From Odiellus spinosus (taxonomy: Eukaryota; Arthropoda; Arachnida; Opiliones; Phalangiidae): a stretch of DNA of 64,000 nt. Shown one piece after another: positions 26,512 to 37,616 of the stretch. The stretch is taken from positions 62,001 to 126,000 of the forward strand of contig CAWUCO010000206.1 in the NCBI GenBank assembly GCA_963920705.1, read 5' to 3'. Numbering within the stretch: the first letter of the stretch is position 1; every line of letters starts with the position of its first letter. A program made the translations under genes and the position numbers. The notes beneath the pieces are model-generated. The model made no database searches, was not told the DNA's origin, and was given only the letters and a program-made list of their open reading frames with translations.

Positions 26512-27278
26512 TTGCAATTTAGACAAAACCAAAGTCATTCGAAAGAGCAATTAATGGACAGTCTAAATAACAAAAGTTTTCAAAAATCCGTTGAAAAACC
26601 AGAAAAATATGGCCAATTCAAGAAATCATACAATATCAAAATAGTCAAATTTCAGATTTTCAAAATTCGCTTTTTGATATTAGATGCTTTTTGAATTGTC
26701 CATATTTTCCATGTTTTTCAACGGATTTTCCAAAACTCTTGTTTTTTAGATAGACCAATATTTGCTCTTTCGAGTGGTCTTAATTTTGTCTAAATCGCTT
26801 AAAAATCAAAAGTTTTGTGTCCATTTTAATCCAATAATCTTGGATTTTTAAGCGTTTTTGCTTAATTTTAACCAATTTTATATTTGTCACAATTTTGCAA
26901 TTTAGACAAAAACCAAAGTCATTCGAAAGAGCAATTAATGGACAGTCTAAATAATAAGAGTTTTCAAAAATCCGTTGAAAAACAAGAAAAATATGGCCAA
27001 TTCAAGAAATCATAGAATATCAAAATAGTCAAATTTCAGATTTTCAAAATTCGCTTTTTGATATTAGATGCTTTTTGAATTGTCCATATTTGCCATGTTT
27101 TTCAACGGATTTTCCAAAACTCTTGTTTTTAAGATAGAAGAATATTTGCTCTTTCGAGTGGTCTTAATTTTGTCTAAATTGCTTAAAAATCAAAAGTTTT
27201 GTGTCCATTTGAATCCAATAATCTTGGATTTTTAAGTGTTTTTGCTTAATTTTAACCAATTTTATATTTGTCACAATT
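26512..27278 (+). repeat. Transition monomers with new subfamily markers
   Basis: Monomers at 26512 and 26895 introduce GATGC for GATGT, with CTTGTTTTTTAG after the first and CTTGTTTTTAAG after the second in place of CTTGATTTTCAG. These markers are absent to the left and frequent to the right. The second copy has an extra A (GACAAAAACC near 26910), so its period is 384. Confidence 0.72.
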
Positions 27279-27770
27279 TTGCAATTTAGACAAAACCAAA
27301 GTCATTCGAAAGAGCAATTAATGGACAGTCTAAATAATAAGAGTTTTCAAAAATCCGTTGAAAAACAAGAAAAATATGGCCAATTCAAGAAATCATACAA
27401 TATCAAAATAGTCAAATTTCAGATTTTAAAAATTCGCTTTTTGATATTAGATGCTTTTTGAATTGTCCATATTTTCCATGTTTTTCAACGGATTTTCCAA
27501 AACTCTTGTTTTTAGATAGACCAATATTTGCTCTTTCGAGTGGTCTTAATTTTGTCTAAATCGCTTAAAAATCAAAAGTTTTGTGTCCATTTTAATCCAA
27601 TAATCTTGGATTTTTAAGCGTTTTTGCTTAATTTTTAACCAATTTTATATTTGTCACAATTTTGCAATTTAGACAAAACCAAAGTCATTCGAAAGAGCAA
27701 TTAATGGACAGTCTAAATAATAAGAGTTTTCAAAAATCCGTTGAAAAACAAGAAAAATTAGGCCAATTCA

Positions 27771-28133
27771 AAAAACATCTAATATCAAAAAGCGAATTTT
27801 TAAAATCTGAAATTTGACTATTTTGATATTGTATGGTTTCTTGAATTGGCCATATTTTTCTTGTTTTTCAACGGATTTTTGAAAACTCTTATTATTTAGA
27901 CTGTCCATTAATTGCTCTTTCGAATGACTTTGGTTTTGTCTAAATTGCAAAATTGTGACAATTATAAAATTGGTTAAAATAAAGCAAAAACACTTAAAAA
28001 TCCAAGATTATTGGATTCAAATGGACACAAAACTTTTGATTTTTAAGCGATTTAGACAAAATTAAGACCACTCGAAAGAGCAAATATTGGTCTATCTGAA
28101 AATCAAGAGTTTTGGAAAATCCGTTGAAAAACA
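27771..28133 (-). repeat. Inverted satellite segment 1a (~363 bp)
   Basis: Read on the + strand, this segment is the reverse complement of the ordinary monomer: CATCTAATATCAAAAAGCG, then the a1 complement with GGCCATATTTTTCTTG, the linker complement, and the a2 complement. The left switch lies in or next to CCAATTCAA (27763-27771), shared by a1 and inverted a2. The right switch lies in AAAATCCGTTGAAAAACA (28116-28133), the 18 bp identical in both arms. The preceding anchor is 27661. The right-hand forward monomer has a virtual anchor at 28045 and a real one at 28428, so the register is kept within 1 base. Confidence 0.9.
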
Positions 28134-28919
28134 AGAAAAATATGGCCAATTCAAGAAACCATACAATATCAAAATAGTCAAATTTCAGATTTTAAAAATT
28201 CGCTTTTTGATATTAGATGTTTTTTGAATTGTCCATATTTTCCATGTTTTTCAACGGATTTTCCAAAACTCTTGTTTTTTAGATAGACCAATATTTGCCC
28301 TTTCGAGTGGTCTTAATTTTGTCTAAATCGCTTAAAAATCAAAAGTTTTGTGTCCATTTGAATCCAATAATCTTGGAATTTTAAGTGTTTTTGCTTAATT
28401 TTAACCAATTTTATATTTGTCACAATTTTGCAATTTAGACAAAACCAAAGTCATTCGAAAGAGCAATTAATGGACAGTCTAAATAATAAGAGTTTTCAAA
28501 AATCCGTTGAAAAACAAGAAAAATATGGCCAATTCAAGAAATCATACAATATCAAAATAGTCAAATTTCAGATTTTAAAAATTCGCTTTTTGATATTAGA
28601 TGCTTTTTGAATTGTCCATATTTTCCATGTTTTTCAACGGATTTTCCAAAACTCTTGTTTTTAGATAGACCAATATTTGCTCTTTCGAGTGGTCTTAATT
28701 TTGTCTAAATCGCTTAAAAATCAAAAGTTTTGTGTCCATTTTAATCCAATAATCTTGGATTTTTAAGCGTTTTTGCTTAATTTTTAACCAATTTTATATT
28801 TGTCACAATTTTGCAATTTAGACAAAACCAAAGTCATTCGAAAGAGCAATTAATGGACAGTCTAAATAATAAGAGTTTTCAAAAATCCGTTGAAAAACAA
28901 GAAAAATTAGGCCAATTCA

Positions 28920-29282
28920 AAAAACATCTAATATCAAAAAGCGAATTTTTAAAATCTGAAATTTGACTATTTTGATATTGTATGGTTTCTTGAATTGGCC
29001 ATATTTTTCTTGTTTTTCAACGGATTTTTGAAAACTCTTATTATTTAGACTGTCCATTAATTGCTCTTTCGAATGACTTTGGTTTTGTCTAAATTGCAAA
29101 ATTGTGACAATTATAAAATTGGTTAAAATAAAGCAAAAACACTTAAAAATCCAAGATTATTGGATTCAAATGGACACAAAACTTTTGATTTTTAAGCGAT
29201 TTAGACAAAATTAAGACCACTCGAAAGAGCAAATATTGGTCTATCTGAAAATCAAGAGTTTTGGAAAATCCGTTGAAAAACA
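28920..29282 (-). repeat. Inverted satellite segment 1b (~363 bp)
   Basis: This is the duplicate of segment 1a, shifted by 1149 bp, with the same junctions and the same private features (GAAAAATTAGGCC before it, ACAATTATAAAATTGG inside). It was copied with its trimer unit and does not represent an independent inversion. Confidence 0.9.
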
Positions 29283-29576
29283 AGAAAAATATGGCCAATT
29301 CAAGAAACCATACAATATCAAAATAGTCAAATTTCAGATTTTAAAAATTCGCTTTTTGATATTAGATGTTTTTTGAATTGTCCATATTTTCCATGTTTTT
29401 CAACGGATTTTCCAAAACTCTTGTTTTTTAGATAGACCAATATTTGCCCTTTCGAGTGGTCTTAATTTTGTCTAAATCGCTTAAAAATCAAAAGTTTTGT
29501 GTCCATTTGAATCCAATAATCTTGGAATTTTAAGTGTTTTAGCTTAATTTTAACCAATTTTATATTTGTCACAATT

Positions 29577-32500
29577 TTGCAATTTAGACAAAACCAAAGT
29601 CATTCGAAAGAGCAATTAATGGACAGTCTAAATAACAAGATTTTTAAAAAATCCGTTGAAAAACAAGAAAAATATGGCCAATTCAAGAAATCATACAATA
29701 TCAAATAGTCAAATTTCAGATTTTAAAAATTCGCTTTTTGATATTAGATGTTTTTTGAATTGGCTATATTTTCCAGGTTTTTCAACGGATTTTCCAAAAC
29801 TCTTGTTTTTTAGATAGACCAATATTTGCTCTTTCGAGTAGTCTTAATTTTGTCTAAATCGCTTAAAAATCAAAAGTTTTGTGTCCATTTGAATCCAATA
29901 ATCTTGGATTTTTAAGTGTTTTTGCTTAATTTTAACCAATTTTATATTTGTCACAATTTTGCAATTTAGACAAAACCAAAGTCATTCGAAAGAGCAATTA
30001 ATGGACAGTCTAAATAATAAGAGTTTTCAAAAATCCGTTGAAAAACAAGAAAAATATGGCCAATTCAAGAAATCATAGAATATCAAAATAGTCAAATTTC
30101 AGATTTTAAAAATTCGCTTTTTGATATTAGATGCTTTTTGAATTGTCCGTATTTTTCTTGTTTTTCAACGGATTTTCCAAAACTCTTGATTTTCAGATAG
30201 ACCAATATTTGCTCTTTCGAGTGGTCTTAATTTTGTCTAAATCACTTAAAAATCAAAAGTTTTGTGTCCATTTGAATCCAATAATCTTGGATTTTTGAGT
30301 GTTTTTGCTTAATTTTAACCAATTTTATATTTGTCACAATTTTGCAATTTAGACAAAACCAAAGTCATTCGAAAGAGCAATTAATGGATAGTCTAAATAA
30401 TAAGAGTTTTCAAAAATCCGTTGAAAAACAAGAAAAATATGGCCAATTCAAGAAATCATGGAATATCAAAATAGTCAAATTTCAGATTTTCAAAATTCGC
30501 TTTTTGATATTAGATGTTTTTTGAATTGTCCATATTTTCCATGTTTTTCAACGGATTTTCCAAAACTCTTGATTTACAGATAGACCAATATTTGCTCTTT
30601 CGAGTGGTCTTAATTTTGTCTAAATCGCTTAAAAATCAAAAGTTTTGTGTCCATTTTAATCCAATAATCTTGGATTTTTAAGTGTTTTTGCTTTATTTTA
30701 ACCAATTTTATATTTGTCACAATTTTGCAATTTAGACAAAACCAAAGTCATTCGAAAGAGCAATTAATGGACAGTCTAAATATTAAGAGTTTTCAAAAAT
30801 CCGTTGAAAAACAAGAAAAATATGGCCAATTCAAGAAATCATAGAATATCAAAATAGTCAAATTTTAGATTTTAAAAATTCGCTTTTTGATATTAGATGC
30901 TTTTTGAATTGTCCATATTTTCCAGGTTTTTCAACGGATTTTCCAAAACTCTTGTTTTTTAGATAGACCAATATTTGCTCTTTCGAGTAGTCTTAATTTT
31001 GTCTAAATCGCTTAAAAATCAAAAGTTTTGTGTCCATTTGAATCCAATAATCTTGGATTTTTAAGTGTTTTTGCTTAATTTTAACCAATTTTATATTTGT
31101 CACAATTTTGCAATTTAGACAAAACCAAAGTCATTCGAAAGAGCAATTAATGGACAGTCTAAATAATAAGAGTTTTCAAAAATCCGTTGAAAAACAAGAA
31201 AAATATGGCCAATTCAAGAAATCATAGAATATCAAAATAGTCAAATTTCAGATTTTAAAAATTCGCTTTTTGATATTAGATGCTTTTTGAATTGTCCGTA
31301 TTTTTCTTGTTTTTCAACGGATTTTCCAAAACTCTTGATTTTCAGATAGACCAATATTTGCTCTTTCGAGTGGTCTTAATTTTGTCTAAATCACTTAAAA
31401 ATCAAAAGTTTTGTGTCCATTTGAATCCAATAATCTTGGATTTTTAAGTGTTTTTGCTTAATTTTAACCAATTTTATATTTGTCACAATTTTGCAATTTA
31501 GACAAAACCAAAGTCATTCGAAAGAGCAATTAATGGATAGTCTAAATAATAAGAGTTTTCAAAAATCCGTTGAAAAACAAGAAAAATATGGCCAATTCAA
31601 GAAATCATGGAATATCAAAATAGTCAAATTTCAGATTTTCAAAATTCGCTTTTTGATATTAGATGTTTTTTGAATTGTCCATATTTTCCATGTTTTTCAA
31701 CGGATTTTCCAAAACTCTTGATTTACAGATAGACCAATATTTGCTCTTTCGAGTGGTCTTAATTTTGTCTAAATCGCTTAAAAATCAAAAGTTTTGTGTC
31801 CATTTTAATCCAATAATCTTGGATTTTTAAGTGTTTTTGCTTTATTTTAACCAATTTTATATTTGTCACAATTTTGCAATTTAGACAAAACCAAAGTCAT
31901 TCGAAAGAGCAATTAATGGACAGTCTAAATATTAAGAGTTTTCAAAAATCCGTTGAAAAACAAGAAAAATATGGCCAATTCAAGAAATCATAGAATATCA
32001 AAATAGTCAAATTTTAGATTTTAAAAATTCGCTTTTTGATATTAGATGCTTTTTGAATTGTCCATATTTTTCTTGTTTTTCAACGGATTTTCCAAAACTC
32101 TTGTTTTTTAGATAGACCAATATTTGCTCTTTCGAGTGGTCTTAATTTTGTCTATATCGCTTTAAAATCAAAAGTTTTGTGTCCATTTTAATCCAATAAT
32201 CTTGGAATTTTAAGTGTTTTAGCTTAATTTTAACCAATTTTATATTTGTCACAATTTTGCAATTTAGACAAAACCAAAGTCATTCGAAAGAGCAATTAAT
32301 GGACAGTCTAAATAACAAGATTTTTAAAAAATCCGTTGAAAAACAAGAAAAATATGGCCAATTCAAGAAACCATACAATATCAAAATAGTCAAATTTCAG
32401 ATTTTAAAAATTCGCTTTTTGATATTAGATGTTTTTTGAATTGTCCATATTTTCCATGTTTTTCAACGGATTTTCCAAAACTCTTGTTTTTTAGATAGAC

Positions 32501-34662
32501 CAATATTTGCCCTTTCGAGTGGTCTTAATTTTGTCTAAATCGCTTAAAAATCAAAAGTTTTGTGTCCATTTGAATCCAATAATCTTGGAATTTTAAGTGT
32601 TTTAGCTTAATTTTAACCAATTTTATATTTGTCACAATTTTGCAATTTAGACAAAACCAAAGTCATTCGAAAGAGCAATTAATGGACAGTCTAAATAACA
32701 AGATTTTTAAAAAATCCGTTGAAAAACAAGAAAAATATGGCCAATTCAAGAAATCATACAATATCAAATAGTCAAATTTCAGATTTTAAAAATTCGCTTT
32801 TTGATATTAGATGTTTTTTGAATTGGCTATATTTTCCAGGTTTTTCAACGGATTTTCCAAAACTCTTGTTTTTTAGATAGACCAATATTTGCTCTTTCGA
32901 GTAGTCTTAATTTTGTCTAAATCGCTTAAAAATCAAAAGTTTTGTGTCCATTTGAATCCAATAATCTTGGATTTTTAAGTGTTTTTGCTTAATTTTAACC
33001 AATTTTATATTTGTCACAATTTTGCAATTTAGACAAAACCAAAGTCATTCGAAAGAGCAATTAATGGACAGTCTAAATAATAAGAGTTTTCAAAAATCCG
33101 TTGAAAAACAAGAAAAATATGGCCAATTCAAGAAATCATAGAATATCAAAATAGTCAAATTTCAGATTTTAAAAATTCGCTTTTTGATATTAGATGCTTT
33201 TTGAATTGTCCGTATTTTTCTTGTTTTTCAACGGATTTTCCAAAACTCTTGATTTTCAGATAGACCAATATTTGCTCTTTCGAGTGGTCTTAATTTTGTC
33301 TAAATCACTTAAAAATCAAAAGTTTTGTGTCCATTTGAATCCAATAATCTTGGATTTTTAAGTGTTTTTGCTTAATTTTAACCAATTTTATATTTGTCAC
33401 AATTTTGCAATTTAGACAAAACCAAAGTCATTCGAAAGAGCAATTAATGGATAGTCTAAATAATAAGAGTTTTCAAAAATCCGTTGAAAAACAAGAAAAA
33501 TATGGCCAATTCAAGAAATCATGGAATATCAAAATAGTCAAATTTCAGATTTTCAAAATTCGCTTTTTGATATTAGATGTTTTTTGAATTGTCCATATTT
33601 TCCATGTTTTTCAACGGATTTTCCAAAACTCTTGATTTACAGATAGACCAATATTTGCTCTTTCGAGTGGTCTTAATTTTGTCTAAATCGCTTAAAAATC
33701 AAAAGTTTTGTGTCCATTTTAATCCAATAATCTTGGATTTTTAAGTGTTTTTGCTTTATTTTAACCAATTTTATATTTGTCACAATTTTGCAATTTAGAC
33801 AAAACCAAAGTCATTCGAAAGAGCAATTAATGGACAGTCTAAATATTAAGAGTTTTCAAAAATCCGTTGAAAAACAAGAAAAATATGGCCAATTCAAGAA
33901 ATCATAGAATATCAAAATAGTCAAATTTTAGATTTTAAAAATTCGCTTTTTGATATTAGATGCTTTTTGAATTGTCCATATTTTTCTTGTTTTTCAACGG
34001 ATTTTCCAAAACTCTTGTTTTTTAGATAGACCAATATTTGCTCTTTCGAGTGGTCTTAATTTTGTCTATATCGCTTTAAAATCAAAAGTTTTGTGTCCAT
34101 TTTAATCCAATAATCTTGGATTTTTAAGTGTTTTTGCTTAATTTTAACCAATTTTATATTTGTCACAATTTTGCAATTTAGACAAAACCAAAGTCATTCG
34201 AAAGAGCAATTAATGGACAGTCTAAATAACAAGAGTTTTCAAAAATCCGTTGAAAAACAAGAAAAATATGGCCAATTCAAGAAATCATACAATATCAAAA
34301 TAGTCAAATTTCAGATTTTAAAAATTCGCTTTTTGATATTAGATGTTTTTTGAATTGTCCATATTTTCCATGTTTTTCAACGGATTTTCCAAAACTCTTG
34401 TTTTTTAGATAGACCAATATTTGCTCTTTCGAGTAGTCTTAATTTTGTCTAAATCGCTTAAAAATCAAAAGTTTTGTGTCCATTTGAATCCAATAATCTT
34501 GGATTTTTAAGTGTTTTTGCTTAATTTTAACCAATTTTATATTTGTCACAATTTTGCAATTTAGACAAAACCAAAGTCATTCGAAAGAGCAATTAATGGA
34601 CAGTCTAAATAATAAGAGTTTTCAAAAATCCGTTGAAAAACAAGAAAAATATGGCCAATTCA
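29577..34662 (+). repeat. Forward monomers with a trimer seen three times around a dimer
   Basis: The trimer (CATAG with GTCCGTATTTTTCTTG; ATGGATAGTC with CATGGAATATC; AAATATTAAG with ATTTTAGATT) is found at 29959, 31108 and 33022. Between the second and third copies sit monomers at 32257 and 32640 with CAAGATTTTTAAAAAATCC. The monomer at 29577 matches 32640, including the 1-base loss in ATATCAAATAGTC, the GGCTATATTTTCCAGG change and the 382 bp step that follows. Monomers at 34171 and 34554 close the run; 34554 is cut off by the next inversion. Confidence 0.8.
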
Positions 34663-35520
34663 AAAAACATCTAATATCAAAAAGCGAATTTTTAAAATCT
34701 GAAATTTGACTATTTTGATATTGTATGATTTCTTGAATTGGACATATTTTTCATGTTTTTCAACGGATTTTTGAAAACTCTTGTTATTTAGACTGTCCAT
34801 TAATTGCTCTTTCGAATGACTTTGGTTTTGTCTAAATTGCCAAATTGTGACAAATATAAAATTGGTTAAAATAAAGCAAAAACACTTAAAAATCCAAGAT
34901 TATTGGATTAAAATGGACACAAAACTTTTGATTTTTAAGCGATTTAGACAAAATTAAGACCACTCGAAAGAGCAAATATTGGTCTATCTAAAAAACAAGA
35001 GTTTCGGAAAATCCGTTGAAAAACATGGAAAATATGGACAATTCAAAAAACATCTAATATCAAAAAGCGAATTTTTAAAATCTGAAATTTGACTATTTTG
35101 ATATTGTATGATTTCTTGAATTGGCCATATTTTTCTTGTTTTTCAACGGATTTTTGAAAACTCTTGTTATTTAGACTGTCCATTAATTGCTCTTTCGAAT
35201 GACTTTGGTTTTGTCTAAATTGCAAAATTGTGACAAATATAAAATTGGTTAAAATAAAGCAAAAACACTTAAAAATCCAAGATTATTGGATTCAAATGGA
35301 CACAAAACTTTTGATTTTTAAGCGATTTAGACAAAATTAAGACCACTCAAAAGAGCAAATATTGGTCTATCTAAAAAACAAGAGTTTTGGAAAATCCGTT
35401 GAAAAACATGGAAAATATGGACAATTCAAAAAGCATCTAATATCAAAAAGCGAATTTTTAAAATCTGAAATTTGACTATTTTGATATTGTATGGTTTCTT
35501 GAATTGGCCATATTTTTCTT
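34663..35520 (-). repeat. Inverted satellite segment 2 (~858 bp, about 2.25 monomers)
   Basis: This is the longest inverted stretch: three inverted C cores and two inverted linkers, contiguous in reverse. The left switch is at GGCCAATTCAA (34653-34663). The right switch is inside GTTTTTCAACGGATTTT (35521-35537), where inverted a1 runs into forward a2 (CCAAAACTCTTG from 35538). The forward anchor before is 34554 and the virtual anchor after is 35320, exactly 766 bp apart. Going from a1 to a2, this block fits a simple inversion between opposed arms. Private changes include GAGTTTCGG near 35000 and CACTCAAAAGAGC near 35347. Confidence 0.9.
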
Positions 35521-35537
35521 GTTTTTCAACGGATTTT

Positions 35538-36193
35538 CCAAAACTCTTGATTTTCAGATAGACCAATATTTGCTCTTTCGAGTGGTCTTAATTTGGTCTA
35601 AATCGCTTAAAAATCAAAAGTTTTGTGTCCATTTGAATCCAATAATCTTGGATTTTTAAGTGTTTTGCTTTATTTTAACCAATTTTATATTTGTCACAAT
35701 TTTGCAATTTAGACAAAACCAAAGTCATTCGAAAGAGCAATTAATGGACAGTCTAAATAATAAGAGTTTTCAAAAATCCGTTGAAAAACAAGAAAAATAT
35801 GGCCAATTCAAGAAATCATAGAATATAAAAATAGTCAAATTTCAGATTTTAAAAATTCGCTTTTTGATATTAGATATTTTTTGAATTGTCCATATTTTCC
35901 ATGTTTTTCAACGGATTTTCCAAAACTCTTGATTTTCTGATAGACCAATATTTGCTCTTTCGAGTGGTCTTAATTTCGTCTAAATCGCTTAAAAATCAAA
36001 AGTTTTGTGTCCATTTGAATCCTATAATCTTGGATTTTTAAGTGTTTTTGCTTTATTTTAACCAATTTTATATTTGTCACAATTTTGCAATTTAGACAAA
36101 ACCAAAGTCATTCGAAAGAGCAATTAATGGACAGTCTAAATAATAAGAGTTTTCAAAAATCCGTTGGAAAACAAGAAAAATTAGGCCAATTCA
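35538..36193 (+). repeat. Forward monomers between inverted segments 2 and 3
   Basis: This holds arm a2 and linker, then monomers at 35702 and 36085. The linker before 35702 has lost a T (GTGTTTTGC), giving a 382 bp step. Private changes include AATTTGGTCTAAA near 35594, TTAGATATTTTTTG near 35875 and AATTTCGTCTAAA near 35977. Confidence 0.75.
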
Positions 36194-36556
36194 AAAAACA
36201 TCTAATATCAAAAAGTGAATTTTTAAAATCTGAAATTAGACTATTTTGATATTGTATGGTTTCTTGAATTGGCCATATTTTTCTTGTTTTTCAACGGATT
36301 TTTGAAAACTCTTATTATTTAGACTGTCCATTAATTGCTCTTTCGAATGACTTTGGTTTTGTCTAAATTGCAAAATTGTGACAATTATAAAATTGGTTAA
36401 AATAAAGCAAAAACACTTAAAAATCCAAGATTATTGGATTCAAATGGACACAAAACTTTTGATTTTTAAGCGATTTAGACAAAATTAAGACCACTCGAAA
36501 GAGCAAATATTGGTCTATCTTAAAATCAAGAGTTTTGGAAAATCCGTTGAAAAACA
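36194..36556 (-). repeat. Inverted satellite segment 3 (~363 bp)
   Basis: The design is the same as segment 1: the forward a1 of the monomer at 36085 ends in GAAAAATTAGGCCAATTCA, then comes inverted C, a1, linker and a2, then a return to forward a1 after AAAATCCGTTGAAAAACA. The shared TTAGGCC change, plus ACAATTATAAAATTGG in the inverted linker, link it to segments 1a and 1b, so these three descend from one event. The virtual anchor after it is 36468, exactly 383 past 36085. Confidence 0.9.
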
Positions 36557-36960
36557 AGAAAAATATGGCCAATTCAAGAAACCATACAATATCAAAATAG
36601 TCAAATTTCAGATTTTAAAAATTCGCTTTTTGATAGTAGATGTTTTTTGAATTGTCCATATTTTCCATGTTTTTGAACGGATTTTCCAAAACTCTTGTTT
36701 TTTAGATCGACCAATATTTTCTCTTTCAAGTGGTCTTAATTTTGTCTAAATCGCTTAAAAATCAAAAGTTTTGTGTCCATTTGAATCCAATAATCTTGGA
36801 TTTTTAAGTGTTTTTGCTTTATTTTAACCAATTTTAAATTTGTCACAATTTTGCAATTTAGACAAAACCAAAGTCATTCGAAAGAGCAATTAATGGACAG
36901 TCTAAATAATAAGAGTTTTCAAAAATCCGTTGAAAAACAAGAAAAATATGGCCAATTCAA
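36557..36960 (+). repeat. Forward monomer between inverted segments 3 and 4
   Basis: A forward C, a2 and linker lead to a forward a1 anchored at 36851. Private changes include TTGATAGTAGATG near 36630, TTTTTGAACGG near 36671 and TTTCAAGTGG near 36725. The stretch is more diverged than the outer arrays. Confidence 0.72.
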
Positions 36961-37322
36961 AAAACATCTAAAATCAAAAAGCGAATTTTTAAAATCTGAA
37001 ATTTGACTATTTTGATATTGTATGGTTTCTTGAATTGGCCATATTTTTCTTGTTTTTCAACGGATTTTTGAAAACTCTTATTATTTAGACTGTCCATTAA
37101 TTGCTCTTTCGAATGACTTTGGTTTTGTCTAAATTGCAAAATTGTGACAAATATAAAATTGGTTAAAATAAAGCAAAAACACTTAAAAATCCAAGATTAT
37201 TGGATTCAAATGGACACAAAACTTTTGATTTTTAAGCGATTTAGACAAAATTAAGACCACTCGAAAGAGCTAATATTGGTCTATCTGAAAATCAAGAGTT
37301 TTGGAAAATCCGTTGAAAAACA
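36961..37322 (-). repeat. Inverted satellite segment 4 (~362 bp)
   Basis: The left switch is in GGCCAATTCAA and the right switch is in AAAATCCGTTGAAAAACA, as in segments 1 and 3. It differs from them in having TATGGCC (not TTAGGCC) before the left junction, CATCTAAAATC inside it, and ACAAATATAAAATTGG in the inverted linker. The virtual anchor after it is 37234 and the next real anchor is 37617, both in register with 36851. Confidence 0.9.
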
Positions 37323-37616
37323 AGAAAAATATGGCCAATTCAAGAAATCATAGAATATCAAAATAGTCAAATTTCAGATTTTCAAAATTCGCTTTTTGAT
37401 ATTAGATGTTTTTTGAATTGTCCATATTTTCCATGTTTTTCAACGGATTTTCCAAAACTCTTGATTTACAGATAGACCAATATTTGCTCTTTCGAGTGGT
37501 CTTTATTTTGTCTAAATCGCTTAAAAATCAAAAGTTTTGTGTCCATTTTAATCCAATAATCTTGGATTTTTAAGCGTTTTTGCTTAATTTTAACCAATTT
37601 TATATTTGTCACAATT
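37323..37616 (+). repeat. Forward remainder after inverted segment 4
   Basis: Forward C, a2 and linker with CTTGATTTACAG near 37462 and GGTCTTTATTTTG near 37499. It joins the forward dimer array at 37617 without a gap. Confidence 0.75.

Larger units (their letters stand above)
27279..29576. repeat. Trimer-length unit x2 (1149 bp), each with one inverted monomer
   Basis: Units 27279-28427 and 28428-29576 are almost the same. Each begins with a forward GATGC monomer, continues with a forward arm a1 that ends in GAAAAATTAGGCCAATTCA, switches to an inverted segment, and returns to forward sequence inside a1. Because the inversion and its junctions are shared exactly at a 1149 bp offset, the inversion came first and the unit was then duplicated. 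Confidence 0.9.
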
